Positions 1 through 8,800 of a stretch of DNA of 64,000 nt are shown in pieces. Every line of letters begins with the position of its first letter. Position 1 is the first letter of the stretch. Origin of the DNA: Aquirufa aurantiipilula (GTDB lineage Bacteria > Bacteroidota > Bacteroidia > Cytophagales > Spirosomataceae); assembly GCF_019923745.1 (NCBI RefSeq), contig NZ_JAANOG010000011.1, positions 36,198-100,197 of the forward strand, in the 5' to 3' direction. The position numbers were made by a program, and so were the translations under genes. The notes beneath the pieces were generated by a model that saw only the letters and a program-made list of their open reading frames with translations, was not told the DNA's origin and made no database searches.

Positions 1-1
1 T

Positions 2-643
2 GATGCTTGGTTAGAAGAGGCTAAAACTCGATTAAAAAAGGGTGAATTAGTATCTGCCCGGGAGGCTTTAAAAAAGTCCATTGAGAAAAATCCTGGCTCT
101 GCTGAAGCATTTAACATGTTGGGGGTTATTGATTTTCAAGAGAAAAAATTCGTGGAAGCGGAAAGTAACTATCTAAAAGCAACAGAATTAAAGCCCTCAT
201 TATATCAAGCCCAATTAAATTTAGCGGCTGTAAGAATGGAAAAATCAGAATGGGAAAAAGCCTTAGCTCCTTTGGAAATTGCTATAAAAAATGCCCCTGA
301 TTCGGCTTCAGCCTATTTACAAAGAGGAATCGTGTGGGCTGCATTGGCTAAACCTAAATTGGCCTTGGCAGATTTCACTACCTGCTTAGTTAAAAATCCT
401 ACAGAAATCAATGCTTTGTACAACCGAGGTAATATCTATTATCAAGGTGGAAACCTAACAGAGGCAGCCAAAGACTTTGAAAAAAGTGTTGAAATTAATC
501 CTACATTTGGAAAAGGATATTATGCATTAGGGTTAAGCTTGTACCAACAAAAATTAAGCGAAAAAGCCTGTTTAGCATTTCAGCAAGCTTCCAAAATGAA
601 TTATCCAGGGGCCAAAGAGGCGGTCCATAAACTCTGTGAATAA
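2..643 (+). CDS. TPR-repeat protein, 5' end outside window
   Basis: The reading frame is open from the first bases of the window to a TAA, so this is the C-terminal 213 residues of a longer protein. The visible part is built almost entirely of 34-residue tetratricopeptide repeats, about six of them, with the usual A/G/Y/A/P spacing (for example NPTEINALYNRGNIYYQGG). TPR arrays are protein-interaction scaffolds and give no enzymatic clue. No signal peptide or catalytic domain can be seen because the N-terminus is missing. The gene is followed after 18 bases by the TMEM220-like gene on the same strand and may share its transcript. An internal ATG at 116 exists, but the TPR pattern continues upstream of it, so it is not the start. 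Confidence 0.85.
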   Translation, partial: DAWLEEAKTRLKKGELVSAREALKKSIEKNPGSAEAFNMLGVIDFQEKKFVEAESNYLKATELKPSLYQAQLNLAAVRMEKSEWEKALAPLEIAIKNAPDSASAYLQRGIVWAALAKPKLALADFTTCLVKNPTEINALYNRGNIYYQGGNLTEAAKDFEKSVEINPTFGKGYYALGLSLYQQKLSEKACLAFQQASKMNYPGAKEAVHKLCE

Positions 644-661
644 CACCTAAACCATATCAAT

Positions 662-1021
662 ATGAACAAAGCATTTCTAATCTCAGGCATCGTATTTACG
701 CTCATATTTATATTATTTGCCTATTGGCAATTGAACGACCCAGATCCCATTTTATGGGTACCTGTTTACTTGATTCCAACGTATACAGCTTTTAGAGCAA
801 TATCTGGAAAAGTAAATGCTGAGTTAATGGTAGTTCTATTTATTCTTTCAGGAGTGGCTGGGCTACAAACATGGGTAGAAATGACCGCATGGGAAGGATT
901 CATCACGGATGGTTTGAGCATGAAAACGATGAATCAAGAATTAGCAAGGGAAGCCGTGGGTCTTTGGATTACTACCTTATCATTTGCGACATTTTATTTT
1001 CTCGATAAAAAATACAATTAA
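662..1021 (+). CDS. TMEM220-like small membrane protein
   Basis: A 119-residue protein with about four hydrophobic segments. The signature near the first helix (FAYWQLNDPDPILWVPVY) is the one I associate with the transmembrane family 220, found in eukaryotes and in Bacteroidota, whose function is unknown. It should sit in the inner membrane. It lies 18 bases after the TPR gene and 3 bases before the sugar isomerase-like gene, so the three probably form one transcription unit; that link does not by itself indicate a role. Family assignment is from motif recognition only. Confidence 0.7.
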   Translation: MNKAFLISGIVFTLIFILFAYWQLNDPDPILWVPVYLIPTYTAFRAISGKVNAELMVVLFILSGVAGLQTWVEMTAWEGFITDGLSMKTMNQELAREAVGLWITTLSFATFYFLDKKYN

Positions 1022-1024
1022 CAC

Positions 1025-1945
1025 ATGCTGGATTTAGGATTCGTTTCAGCCATACTTCCCAATAAAACTTTATGGGAAGTATTGGATTTTGCTCAACAAC
1101 AACAATTTGCTTGTGTAGAAATTATGTGCTGGCCATCTAGCAATGCTGATACTCGTCGATACGCGGGTGTAAGTCATATTGCTGTTGACAATCTATCACA
1201 TGATGAATTAATTGCCCTTAAAGCACAATTAGCTCTACATCCTGTTAAGATTTCCGCCTTAGGATACTATCCCAATCCTATGGATCCCAATGAAGACCAA
1301 GCATTGTTTTACCGTGAGCATATCAAAAAAATCATTCGGGCAGCGGCCGTTTTAGGAATTAGTCGGGTTAATACCTTCATTGGTAGAGATTATACCAAAA
1401 ATGTCAACTACAACATTGGAAAATTTACCGAAGTTTGGCCTGAGATCATCGGATTAGCTGATTCTTTGAACATCAAAATTGGTATAGAAAACTGTCCTAT
1501 GTTCTTTACGGATGATGAGTGGCCAGGAGGAAAAAACCTCATGACTACGCCTAAAATTTGGGATCAGTTATTTAGTATAATCCCATCCAAAAACTTTGGC
1601 TTGAATTATGATCCATCACATATGGTATTCCAAATGATGGATTATACCTATCCTATTTACCATTATGCGGAAAAATTGCATCATGTTCACCTGAAGGACG
1701 TCAAGGTTTATCCTGAAAAATTAAACCGAGTGGGGATTTTAGCCAATCCTCTGGAATACCATTCTCCCAAAATTCCTGGGCTAGGCGATATTCATTGGGG
1801 TAAATTCATCTCTGCATTAAATGATGTTAGGTATCGTGGACCAATCGTTATTGAAGTTGAGGATAAGGCCTATGAAGGTTCGGATGAAGATATTGAAAAA
1901 GCTATTTTAAGCGCCAGAAATCACATCAAGCAGTATTTGCCTTAA
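1025..1945 (+). CDS. Sugar phosphate isomerase/epimerase-like TIM-barrel protein (cytoplasmic)
   Basis: A 306-residue protein of the xylose isomerase-like TIM-barrel superfamily (AP endonuclease 2 fold). The four metal-ligand positions of the family appear in order: Glu in GIENCPMF, Asp/His in NYDPSHM, His in HVHLKDVK and Glu in IVIEVED. There is no signal peptide, in contrast to the related protein at 4144-5046. Members isomerise or epimerise sugars and inositols, and some act on 3-keto sugars; the substrate cannot be read from the sequence. It is the last gene of the + strand unit and converges on the LolA-like gene across two palindromes. Confidence 0.8.
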   Translation: MLDLGFVSAILPNKTLWEVLDFAQQQQFACVEIMCWPSSNADTRRYAGVSHIAVDNLSHDELIALKAQLALHPVKISALGYYPNPMDPNEDQALFYREHIKKIIRAAAVLGISRVNTFIGRDYTKNVNYNIGKFTEVWPEIIGLADSLNIKIGIENCPMFFTDDEWPGGKNLMTTPKIWDQLFSIIPSKNFGLNYDPSHMVFQMMDYTYPIYHYAEKLHHVHLKDVKVYPEKLNRVGILANPLEYHSPKIPGLGDIHWGKFISALNDVRYRGPIVIEVEDKAYEGSDEDIEKAILSARNHIKQYLP

Positions 1946-1959
1946 ATGTGGTTTGGAAG

Positions 1960-1979
1960 CCGAGGATTTAAATCCTCGG
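1960..1979. repeat. 20-base perfect palindrome
   Basis: A perfect self-complementary sequence (CCGAGGATTT followed by its complement) 14 bases after the stop of the sugar isomerase-like gene. The same 20 bases recur inside the longer palindrome at 2031-2060. It has no T-tract on the + strand, so it is a weak terminator at best; it could stabilise the 3' end or belong to an interspersed palindromic repeat family. Confidence 0.7.
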
Positions 1980-2030
1980 ATCATACTCAAGTAATCTACT
2001 TATCTAATTGATTTACAAGGTGTTAAAAAA

Positions 2031-2060
2031 AATACCCGAGGATTTAAATCCTCGGGTATT
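2031..2060 (-). terminator. 30-base perfect palindrome, terminator between convergent genes
   Basis: A perfect 30-base palindrome (two 15-base half-sites, AATACCCGAGGATTT and its complement). Read on the minus strand it lies 20 bases after the stop of the LolA-like gene and is followed by a run of T, giving an intrinsic terminator. Its central 20 bases are identical to the palindrome at 1960-1979. Confidence 0.75.
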
Positions 2061-2080
2061 TCAATATTTAATTAAAAAAA

Positions 2081-2818
2081 CTATTTTTTCACTGGTTTAA
2101 CAAAAATTGCTGCTTCCAACGTTGGATTGATTTCAATAGAAGTCGTATCCACTTGCATCGTTCCTCCACCCATAGGATTAACTGTTTCCATAGAAAAAGG
2201 GAAATACAAACCATCTACAGCTTTGTAGTTGGAAAACTTCAATTCAGTATCCATTACTTGACCACCTAGATTCACTTTAGTCGCAAATTTTAAGATTAAA
2301 TGGGTACTTGCCGACACATATGCAGTCGCTACCTCGCCATCTTTTTTAGTAATTTGACAAACATAAACATCTGCCCCATCCAACTTCTCTTTATTAACTA
2401 GGTCAATTTTACTTCCTTCCAATTTGGCTGTCAATAATAATGAACCGACAGACTCTTGATTCTTGCTTACTTTAATCATCTCCTTGGGCATATCCTCTGG
2501 TTCACCCGAACCACCCATCATCTGTGGTCGAATCCACCAGCCATTTTCACCCTCAATCACTTGTACCATTTTATTCCCCATGACATCAATCTCCGAACGA
2601 AAAGCCTTTCCTACCAAAATAGAAGCTTTGGATTGTATTTCCATACCTTGAATTGTAAACTTGGTATTTTGAATCACCGATTTAACTTTACTCCACTTTT
2701 CAGCACCTCCCATAGCCTCTTGGTGCTTGGCTAAAATCTCATCTACGGTTTGTGCAGATACCACAAACGAACTAACACTTAAGGCAAGGATTGCCCATAA
2801 AAAAACGATTTTTTTCAT
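2081..2818 (-). CDS. LolA-like outer-membrane lipoprotein-sorting family protein
   Basis: A 245-residue exported protein. The first 22 residues form a typical signal peptide ending VVSA before Gln. The mature part has the beta-rich pattern of the LolA/LolB-like fold (DEILAKHQEAMGGAEKWSKVKS at the start, then alternating strands that read as an unclosed barrel). Bacteroidota carry many such periplasmic proteins, often annotated as outer membrane lipoprotein-sorting proteins, and few have a known ligand. It is monocistronic or heads nothing downstream, since the next gene on this side is convergent. Function beyond probable lipid or lipoprotein binding is unknown. Confidence 0.7.
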   Translation of the reverse strand: MKKIVFLWAILALSVSSFVVSAQTVDEILAKHQEAMGGAEKWSKVKSVIQNTKFTIQGMEIQSKASILVGKAFRSEIDVMGNKMVQVIEGENGWWIRPQMMGGSGEPEDMPKEMIKVSKNQESVGSLLLTAKLEGSKIDLVNKEKLDGADVYVCQITKKDGEVATAYVSASTHLILKFATKVNLGGQVMDTELKFSNYKAVDGLYFPFSMETVNPMGGGTMQVDTTSIEINPTLEAAIFVKPVKK

Positions 2819-2903
2819 GATTAGGATTTTTTATTGAATTCGAAATTATAGTAATAATTGAGCAAATGAAAATCACTCATCCCCGCAATAGACCAATTGT
2901 CAA

Positions 2904-4124
2904 TTAAATCCTTTTTCTAGAAGAAATGGATGACAAAACGATAGCCAAGCCTATAAAAACAAGAATTCCTGCAATAAAAAATGCAGCACCTGGAAATTGG
3001 ATTGGTGCAGAAGTAGAGGTAAAGTAAGCAAACATATTGGATGCTACTAATGGTCCAAGAATAGTTGTGATGGATTGTAAACTGGTTAAACCTCCTTGTA
3101 ATTCTCCTTGTGCATCTGGCCCTACTTGTTGCGTAATCATACTTTGTAATGCTGGTCCTGCTATTCCTCCTAATCCAAAAGGTACCATAAATACATACAT
3201 CATCCACGACTTGGTAGCATAGGCAAATAAGAAAAAGCCTAATCCATACATCATTAAACCATACAAAATGGCTCTTTTATCTCCTAGCTTGGGCATGATA
3301 AATCGTGACAAACCTCCTTGCACAATGGCCACAATCGCCCCCACAAATGCCAAGGAATAGCCCACTTCTGTTGGAGTCCATGAAAAGACCTTCATGGTAA
3401 AATAAGACCAGGTACTTGGATGTGCTTGACCGGCTAATTGCAAACAAAAATACCCACCCACTAATCCTGTAATTAATGGATACCGAGTGAATATTTTCAA
3501 TGAACCCAAAGGATTGGCACGTTTGATATCAAATTTCCTGCGGTTTTCTACAGCCAAAGATTCAGGTAAAACAAAATAACCGTACAAGGCATTCAGTAAA
3601 GTCAATATCGCCGAAGCATAAAAAGGAACGGTAACTCCATAACTACCTAAAAAACCACCCACTGCAGGACCAATAATAAATCCTATCCCAAAGGCAGCTC
3701 CTACCATACCAAAGTTTTTAGCTCGATCCTCCGGTTTGGAAATATCAGCAATATATGCTTGTGCCGTAGTAAAGCTTGCACCCGTTATTCCTGAGAAAAT
3801 TCGGGCCAAAAATAGCCAAATCAAATCTGGTGCTAAAGCAGAAATTAAATAGTTTAGACTAAAACCCAATAAGGAAATTAAAATAATAGGTCTTCGTCCA
3901 AATTGGTCCGACAAACCTCCTAAAACCGGGGAAAACAAAAATTGCATGATCGCATATGATGCCATCATCCATCCCGAATATTGAGAAGCAGAACTTAAAT
4001 CACCTCCTGTAAAGCTAGAAATTAAGGTAGGCATAATAGGAACTATCAAACCTATTCCCAAAACATCAATAACGAGTGTAATGAAAATGAATAATATACT
4101 AGCCGAACCTTTTTTACGAGCCAT
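2904..4124 (-). CDS. TetA-type major facilitator superfamily exporter
   Basis: A 406-residue protein with 12 predicted membrane helices. It carries the drug:H+ antiporter-1 signatures of the TCR/Tet group: [17 protein letters not shown] (motif A, loop 2-3), an Arg-rich [12 protein letters not shown] region and GPAVGGFLG (motif C, helix 5). Close relatives in environmental Bacteroidota are normally chromosomal and annotated as tetracycline-resistance-like, but substrate cannot be inferred and no mobile element adjoins it, so resistance should not be assumed. It starts 19 bases after the stop of the secreted isomerase-like gene upstream on the same strand, suggesting co-transcription. Confidence 0.8.
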   Translation of the reverse strand: MARKKGSASILFIFITLVIDVLGIGLIVPIMPTLISSFTGGDLSSASQYSGWMMASYAIMQFLFSPVLGGLSDQFGRRPIILISLLGFSLNYLISALAPDLIWLFLARIFSGITGASFTTAQAYIADISKPEDRAKNFGMVGAAFGIGFIIGPAVGGFLGSYGVTVPFYASAILTLLNALYGYFVLPESLAVENRRKFDIKRANPLGSLKIFTRYPLITGLVGGYFCLQLAGQAHPSTWSYFTMKVFSWTPTEVGYSLAFVGAIVAIVQGGLSRFIMPKLGDKRAILYGLMMYGLGFFLFAYATKSWMMYVFMVPFGLGGIAGPALQSMITQQVGPDAQGELQGGLTSLQSITTILGPLVASNMFAYFTSTSAPIQFPGAAFFIAGILVFIGLAIVLSSISSRKRI

Positions 4125-4143
4125 TTGAAACTAATTGAGGCAT

Positions 4144-5046
4144 TTATACAAACTTGTAGTTGATAGAATCACGTAAAAAATCCCGACTAATAGTTCCACA
4201 TTGCAAAGGTGTTTTTGCCTTATCTGGCACACCGTCCAATTCAACTATAGCCCATCCTTTAAATTTAATTTTACGGATATTGGTAAAAATTCCCTTCATA
4301 TCCACTACCCCTTGTCCTAATTCTACAAACTTATAAGAAGCTGGATTTGTTTCCTGACCTTTGACAGGACTCTCTACATCTTTGATATGAAAAGAATGGA
4401 TGACATCCTTGTATTTTAAAACTGCGTCCGCTGGTTTGCCTCCTCCTTGATGGTAATGTGCTACATCCAACAACAATCTCAAATAATCTGTATTCATGTT
4501 TTTCACCAAAGTGTCCACCTCCTCAGGTGTTTCACCAAACTGGTTCATGTGATTATGATAGGTTGCCTGAACTCCTACTTCTTTAGTTCTTTTTCCAATT
4601 TCATTCATCACTTCAGCCAATTTCAACAAATCGCCTTGACTTGGATTTTCACCTTTCTTACGTAAACTGTTCGTCAATTGAATGGAATTTCCTCCTAAAG
4701 CTTTAACAAATTTGGCATGATTGACATGCTGTTCAATCGAGGCCGGAACCTTGGCAGGATCTATTTCTACATTGCCACTGGAAAACATCACTAATTGAAG
4801 CTTGGATGCATCCAATAATGCTTTTAAATCCTGTGAATTATCTTTGTATTTAGTGTAAGAATTAGCTCTCAACTGAATTCCTTTGAATCCTAAAGAAGCA
4901 ATATCTAAAATAGCTTGTTCATCTTTTCCTCCCCAAGTAATGGCTGAATAACCCATTTTGAATGATGAATCTGCTACAGATGCAGGAAAAGAGGCCATCA
5001 AGGCCAATAAAGAACTTTGCTGGAGAAACTCCCGACGCTTAATCAT
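4144..5046 (-). CDS. Exported sugar phosphate isomerase/epimerase-like protein
   Basis: A 300-residue xylose isomerase-like TIM-barrel protein with an N-terminal export signal containing a twin-Arg-like motif (KRREFLQQSSLLALMASF). Metal-site positions are visible in ATYHNHMNQF, LLLDVAHYHQGGG, HSFHIKDVE and AIVELDG. Export implies action on free sugars or glycosides in the periplasm, not on sugar phosphates. Exported members of this family in Bacteroidota have been linked to 3-keto-glycoside isomerisation or cleavage, but substrate is inference here. It is spaced 40 bases from the glycerophosphodiesterase-like gene upstream and 19 bases from the MFS gene downstream. Confidence 0.75.
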   Translation of the reverse strand: MIKRREFLQQSSLLALMASFPASVADSSFKMGYSAITWGGKDEQAILDIASLGFKGIQLRANSYTKYKDNSQDLKALLDASKLQLVMFSSGNVEIDPAKVPASIEQHVNHAKFVKALGGNSIQLTNSLRKKGENPSQGDLLKLAEVMNEIGKRTKEVGVQATYHNHMNQFGETPEEVDTLVKNMNTDYLRLLLDVAHYHQGGGKPADAVLKYKDVIHSFHIKDVESPVKGQETNPASYKFVELGQGVVDMKGIFTNIRKIKFKGWAIVELDGVPDKAKTPLQCGTISRDFLRDSINYKFV

Positions 5047-5086
5047 AGTTGTAGGTTTATAAAGTAAAGGTAAGGTTTTGTAATTT

Positions 5087-5833
5087 CTACTTAACGGCTA
5101 ATCTCAAGAAATCGGCTAACTCACTCAAATGATCCGTCCCAATATAATCAACTCCCAAATCATATAAGGTTTGATACCCCAATAAACTATCCGGAGTAGC
5201 CCATAACCTCAATTTTCTTCCTTGAGCATGCACTCGCTCTACATAAGCTTTCAATTTCTCTTTTAATTCTGGACTCATCGGGCCTTGTCCACTCCAAGCG
5301 CCAAATTTATATAAAGATTCACTTTCTAAAACAACACGATTTCCTAATCCAGCTGGATATGTTTCGGTAGACCGTCCGTCAAATGTGATCCATGATGGAT
5401 ACAATACATAGTTTTTAATCGCTGGACGGTTGCCCGAAATCACAATTCTCAAACCTCTTTTAAGGAATAAATCTTTATGAGGCTCCAATGCCTTAATCAA
5501 AACGGGTAGTGTCGAATCAGCACTGGTTTTAAAATCTATTAAGAACTGATGAAAATTCCCTTGCTTATCTTCAGATAAAACCTTCACTATAGGATCAATA
5601 TACAAAGTTTTCAAAGTCCTATCTGCCTTGACATCTTTTACATCGTGGGCTACTAATAATTCTCCTTTGATGGAATACACGTCAGCCTCAATGGAACCAA
5701 AGCCTAAATTAAATGCTTCATAGAATGGCTTAGTATGTTCATAATCATTATGCGCATGTGCCTTTAACAAGGCCTTTTGAGCCATCAAATTACTTGTAAA
5801 TAGACAAAGTAATATTCCAATGAAAACTTTCAT
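5087..5833 (-). CDS. Exported glycerophosphodiesterase/PI-PLC-like phosphodiesterase
   Basis: A 248-residue protein with a short signal peptide (ends NLMA before Gln). The mature N-terminus begins with KAHAHNDYEHTKPF, a His/Asn/Asp pattern typical of the Aim6-like branch of the GDPD/PI-PLC TIM-barrel superfamily, followed by GSIEADVYSIKGELLVAHD (metal and catalytic Glu/Asp/His) and, near the end, LGVDYIGTDHL. It probably cleaves a phosphodiester in the periplasm; the substrate is not known. Its start codon lies one base after the stop of the pyruvate carboxylase fusion gene, so it is almost certainly translated from the same message. Confidence 0.8.
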   Translation of the reverse strand: MKVFIGILLCLFTSNLMAQKALLKAHAHNDYEHTKPFYEAFNLGFGSIEADVYSIKGELLVAHDVKDVKADRTLKTLYIDPIVKVLSEDKQGNFHQFLIDFKTSADSTLPVLIKALEPHKDLFLKRGLRIVISGNRPAIKNYVLYPSWITFDGRSTETYPAGLGNRVVLESESLYKFGAWSGQGPMSPELKEKLKAYVERVHAQGRKLRLWATPDSLLGYQTLYDLGVDYIGTDHLSELADFLRLAVK

Positions 5834-5834
5834 C

Positions 5835-8800
5835 TTATTTCTTTAAATAATCTCCTGAAACAATTTGTGTATCTGCCTGTGTAGGTCGATTGTACAAATA
5901 AGCATAGCTTTCAACCTCTTGTCCATTCAGTTGAACTGAAACTTTAGTTCTTACGAACAAACTTTTATCTGGCTTATCCGCATCAAACTCTTCATACTCA
6001 TCCAAAACACTCAATAGTTTAATTGTATTTGATAATAAATACAACTCACCTATCACTTGATCTTTCTGATCTTCAGAAGCAATGATACCTGGATATTCTG
6101 CTACTTGGTACATGCGACCTTGGTAAGTTGCCATACCTACATAATCAGAATTTCTCGCCAATAAACGATGTAGGTCATTACCACAATCACGACGAAGCGT
6201 ACCATAGACAAATAAGTATTCTTCTACGTTAGGTTCTGGTAATTTAGCCTCCTCCAAAGTCAAAACTAAATCTTCTTGCTCTACTACTGTTCCCTCATGT
6301 AGCACTACATTTCCAATGATTCCTTCAAATGGGGCTGAAACAATAGACTCCATCTTCATAGCCTCAATCACATACAAAGGAGCATTTTTCTTTACTTCTT
6401 CGCCTGGTTTCACCAAGATACGACTTAGGCGTCCTTGCAAAGGTGCGCCGATATCTCCTTTTTGAGAAGCCTTAACGTGTTGTGGACGTTCTACTTTAAT
6501 ATTTTTATCAAGAACTTTAATTCTTCTAGCTTGACCGTTCAATTCAAAAGTCACATTACGTAAACCTGACTCATCAGGCTCAGACATGTGTAAGAACTTC
6601 ACAATAATCGTTTTTCCTGGCTCAATGGTAATCATGATTTCTTCATCCTGCTTTAAGCCATAGAAGAATGCAGGTGTTGGCATGGCCGTTAAATCGCCAT
6701 AAATTTGGTGATTCTTGTAGTAATCTTCGTATACTTTCGGATACATTTTATACGACAAGTAATCATAGAATCCGCCTTCATTATCTGGGAATTTCGCTTG
6801 AAAAGCTGCAAAATCCTTATCAAAATCAATCGGTGCCAAATGGTCATTCGGTCTTCCTTCCATCGGTGTCTCCCCCTTCAGAATGATTTCCTGCAATTGT
6901 TTAGGGAATCCTTGATATGGTTGACCTAAACCTCCTTTAAAGAAATCTTTTACTGACTCTGGGAAAGAAAGCGTTGCTCCTTTAGCATATACATCTTCAG
7001 CGGTTAAAGAATTGGCAGTCATAAAAATAGCCATATCTCCTACTACTTTGGATGAAGGTGTTACCTTAACTATATCACCAAATAACTTATTGGCTTCAGA
7101 ATAATTATCCTTCAATAATTCAAATTTATCCCCTACGCCTAGAGCAACTGCCTGTCCACGTAAGTTGGTATATTGTCCTCCTGGAATCTCATTATCATAT
7201 ACTTCTGCAGTACCCGCCTTCAATTCCGATTCAAATGGTGTATACCAAGTTCTCACCGCTTCCCAATAGTTGGAATACTGATTCATCTCCTCTAAATCTA
7301 TCAAATCTTGGTCAGCGTGACCTTGCATCATCGCTACCAAAGAATTCAGATTCGGTTGAGAGGTTAGTCCTGACATTGCAGCTAAAGCACCATCAACCAC
7401 GTCTACTCCCGCTTCAATTGCCTTTAAATAAGTAGCAGATTGAATTGATGCCGTATCATGTGTATGCAAGTGAATAGGTATATCCACTGCCTTTTTAAGT
7501 TCTTTAACTAATAGCTCTGCTTGGAAAGGTCTTAATAAACCAGCCATATCTTTAATAGCTAACATATGAGCTCCCTCATCTTCTAACTGACGAGCCAAAT
7601 CCAAGTAATACTGTAAATTATATTTCTCATTGGTAAATACATCTCCAGTGTAACAAATGGCTGCTTCAGCAATACCAGGAGTTCTTTCTCTCACTGCACG
7701 AATCGACACTTTCATTGCCTCCACCCAGTTCAAAGAGTCAAAAATACGAAAGACGTCAATTCCTGCTTCCGATGATTTCTCTACGAACTTCTCAATCAAA
7801 TTATCCGGATAGGCCGAATATCCCACAGCATTGGATCCACGGAATAACATTTGAAGCAACATATTCGGCATAGCTTGACGGAATTCCTGTAAACGCTTCC
7901 AAGGAGATTCTTGAAGGAATCGCATAGCTACATCAAACGTAGCACCACCCCAAACTTCCATGGAAAACAATTGAGGAAAAGATTTGGCAAAGCCCGAAGC
8001 CACAGCCAACATATCTTGTGTTCTGACACGTGTAGCTAATAACGACTGATGACCATCACGGAATGTGGTATCCGTAAATAACACTTGCTTCGTCTCACGA
8101 ATGTGCTTGGCAAATTTCTCAGGTCCCAATTCCATCAACAACTGCTTATTGCCTTTTGGAAAATCAGACAAAGCATCCGAATATGGAATAATTGGTGGTC
8201 TGAAACTCGCCGTAGGTTTGACCTTAACATCGGGGTTTCCATTGACAATCACTTCGCCTAAATAGCGCAAAGCCTTTGTAGAACGGTCACGGGTTGGCGT
8301 GAACTTAAATAATTCTGGATGCGTATCAATAAACTGAACGGTACACTGACCATTCTGGAAGATTGGATGTGAAATTACATTTCTTAGGAAAGGAATATTA
8401 GTTTTCACCCCACGAATACGAAACTCAGTTAATGCACGATTTAAGCGTTCAGCTGCTCCTAATAAAGTTCTTCCTTTAGCAGAAACTTTCACCAACATGG
8501 AATCAAAATACGGAGATATTTTTACTCCAGGATAAGAAGAACCTTCATCTAGTCTTATGCCAAATCCAGCAGCATTACGGTAGGCAATGATAGTACCAAA
8601 ATCTGGCTTAAAGCCATTAGTTGGATCCTCGGTGGTAATTCGACATTGAATAGCGAATCCTCTCAAAGGAATATCTTCTTGTGACAGGATGTAAATACCA
8701 GGATCAGACAGTTTGTAATTTTGAGCAATTAATATTTGGGTACGAACGATATCTATTCCTGTTACCTCCTCCGTAATCGTGTGCTCAACTTGAACACGAG

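Noticed and set aside
2456..2734. 92-codon open frame antisense to the LolA-like gene
   Set aside because: It is the complement of a clear exported protein gene and has no protein-like composition.
2904..4124. Acquired tetracycline resistance gene
   Set aside because: The protein has Tet-type MFS motifs, but chromosomal context and lack of mobile elements do not support acquired resistance.
6230..6270. Possible frameshift or separate start at the pyruvate carboxylase/GGCT junction
   Set aside because: The frame is continuous across the linker and the codon before the GGCT domain is GTA, with no start codon in the conserved position.
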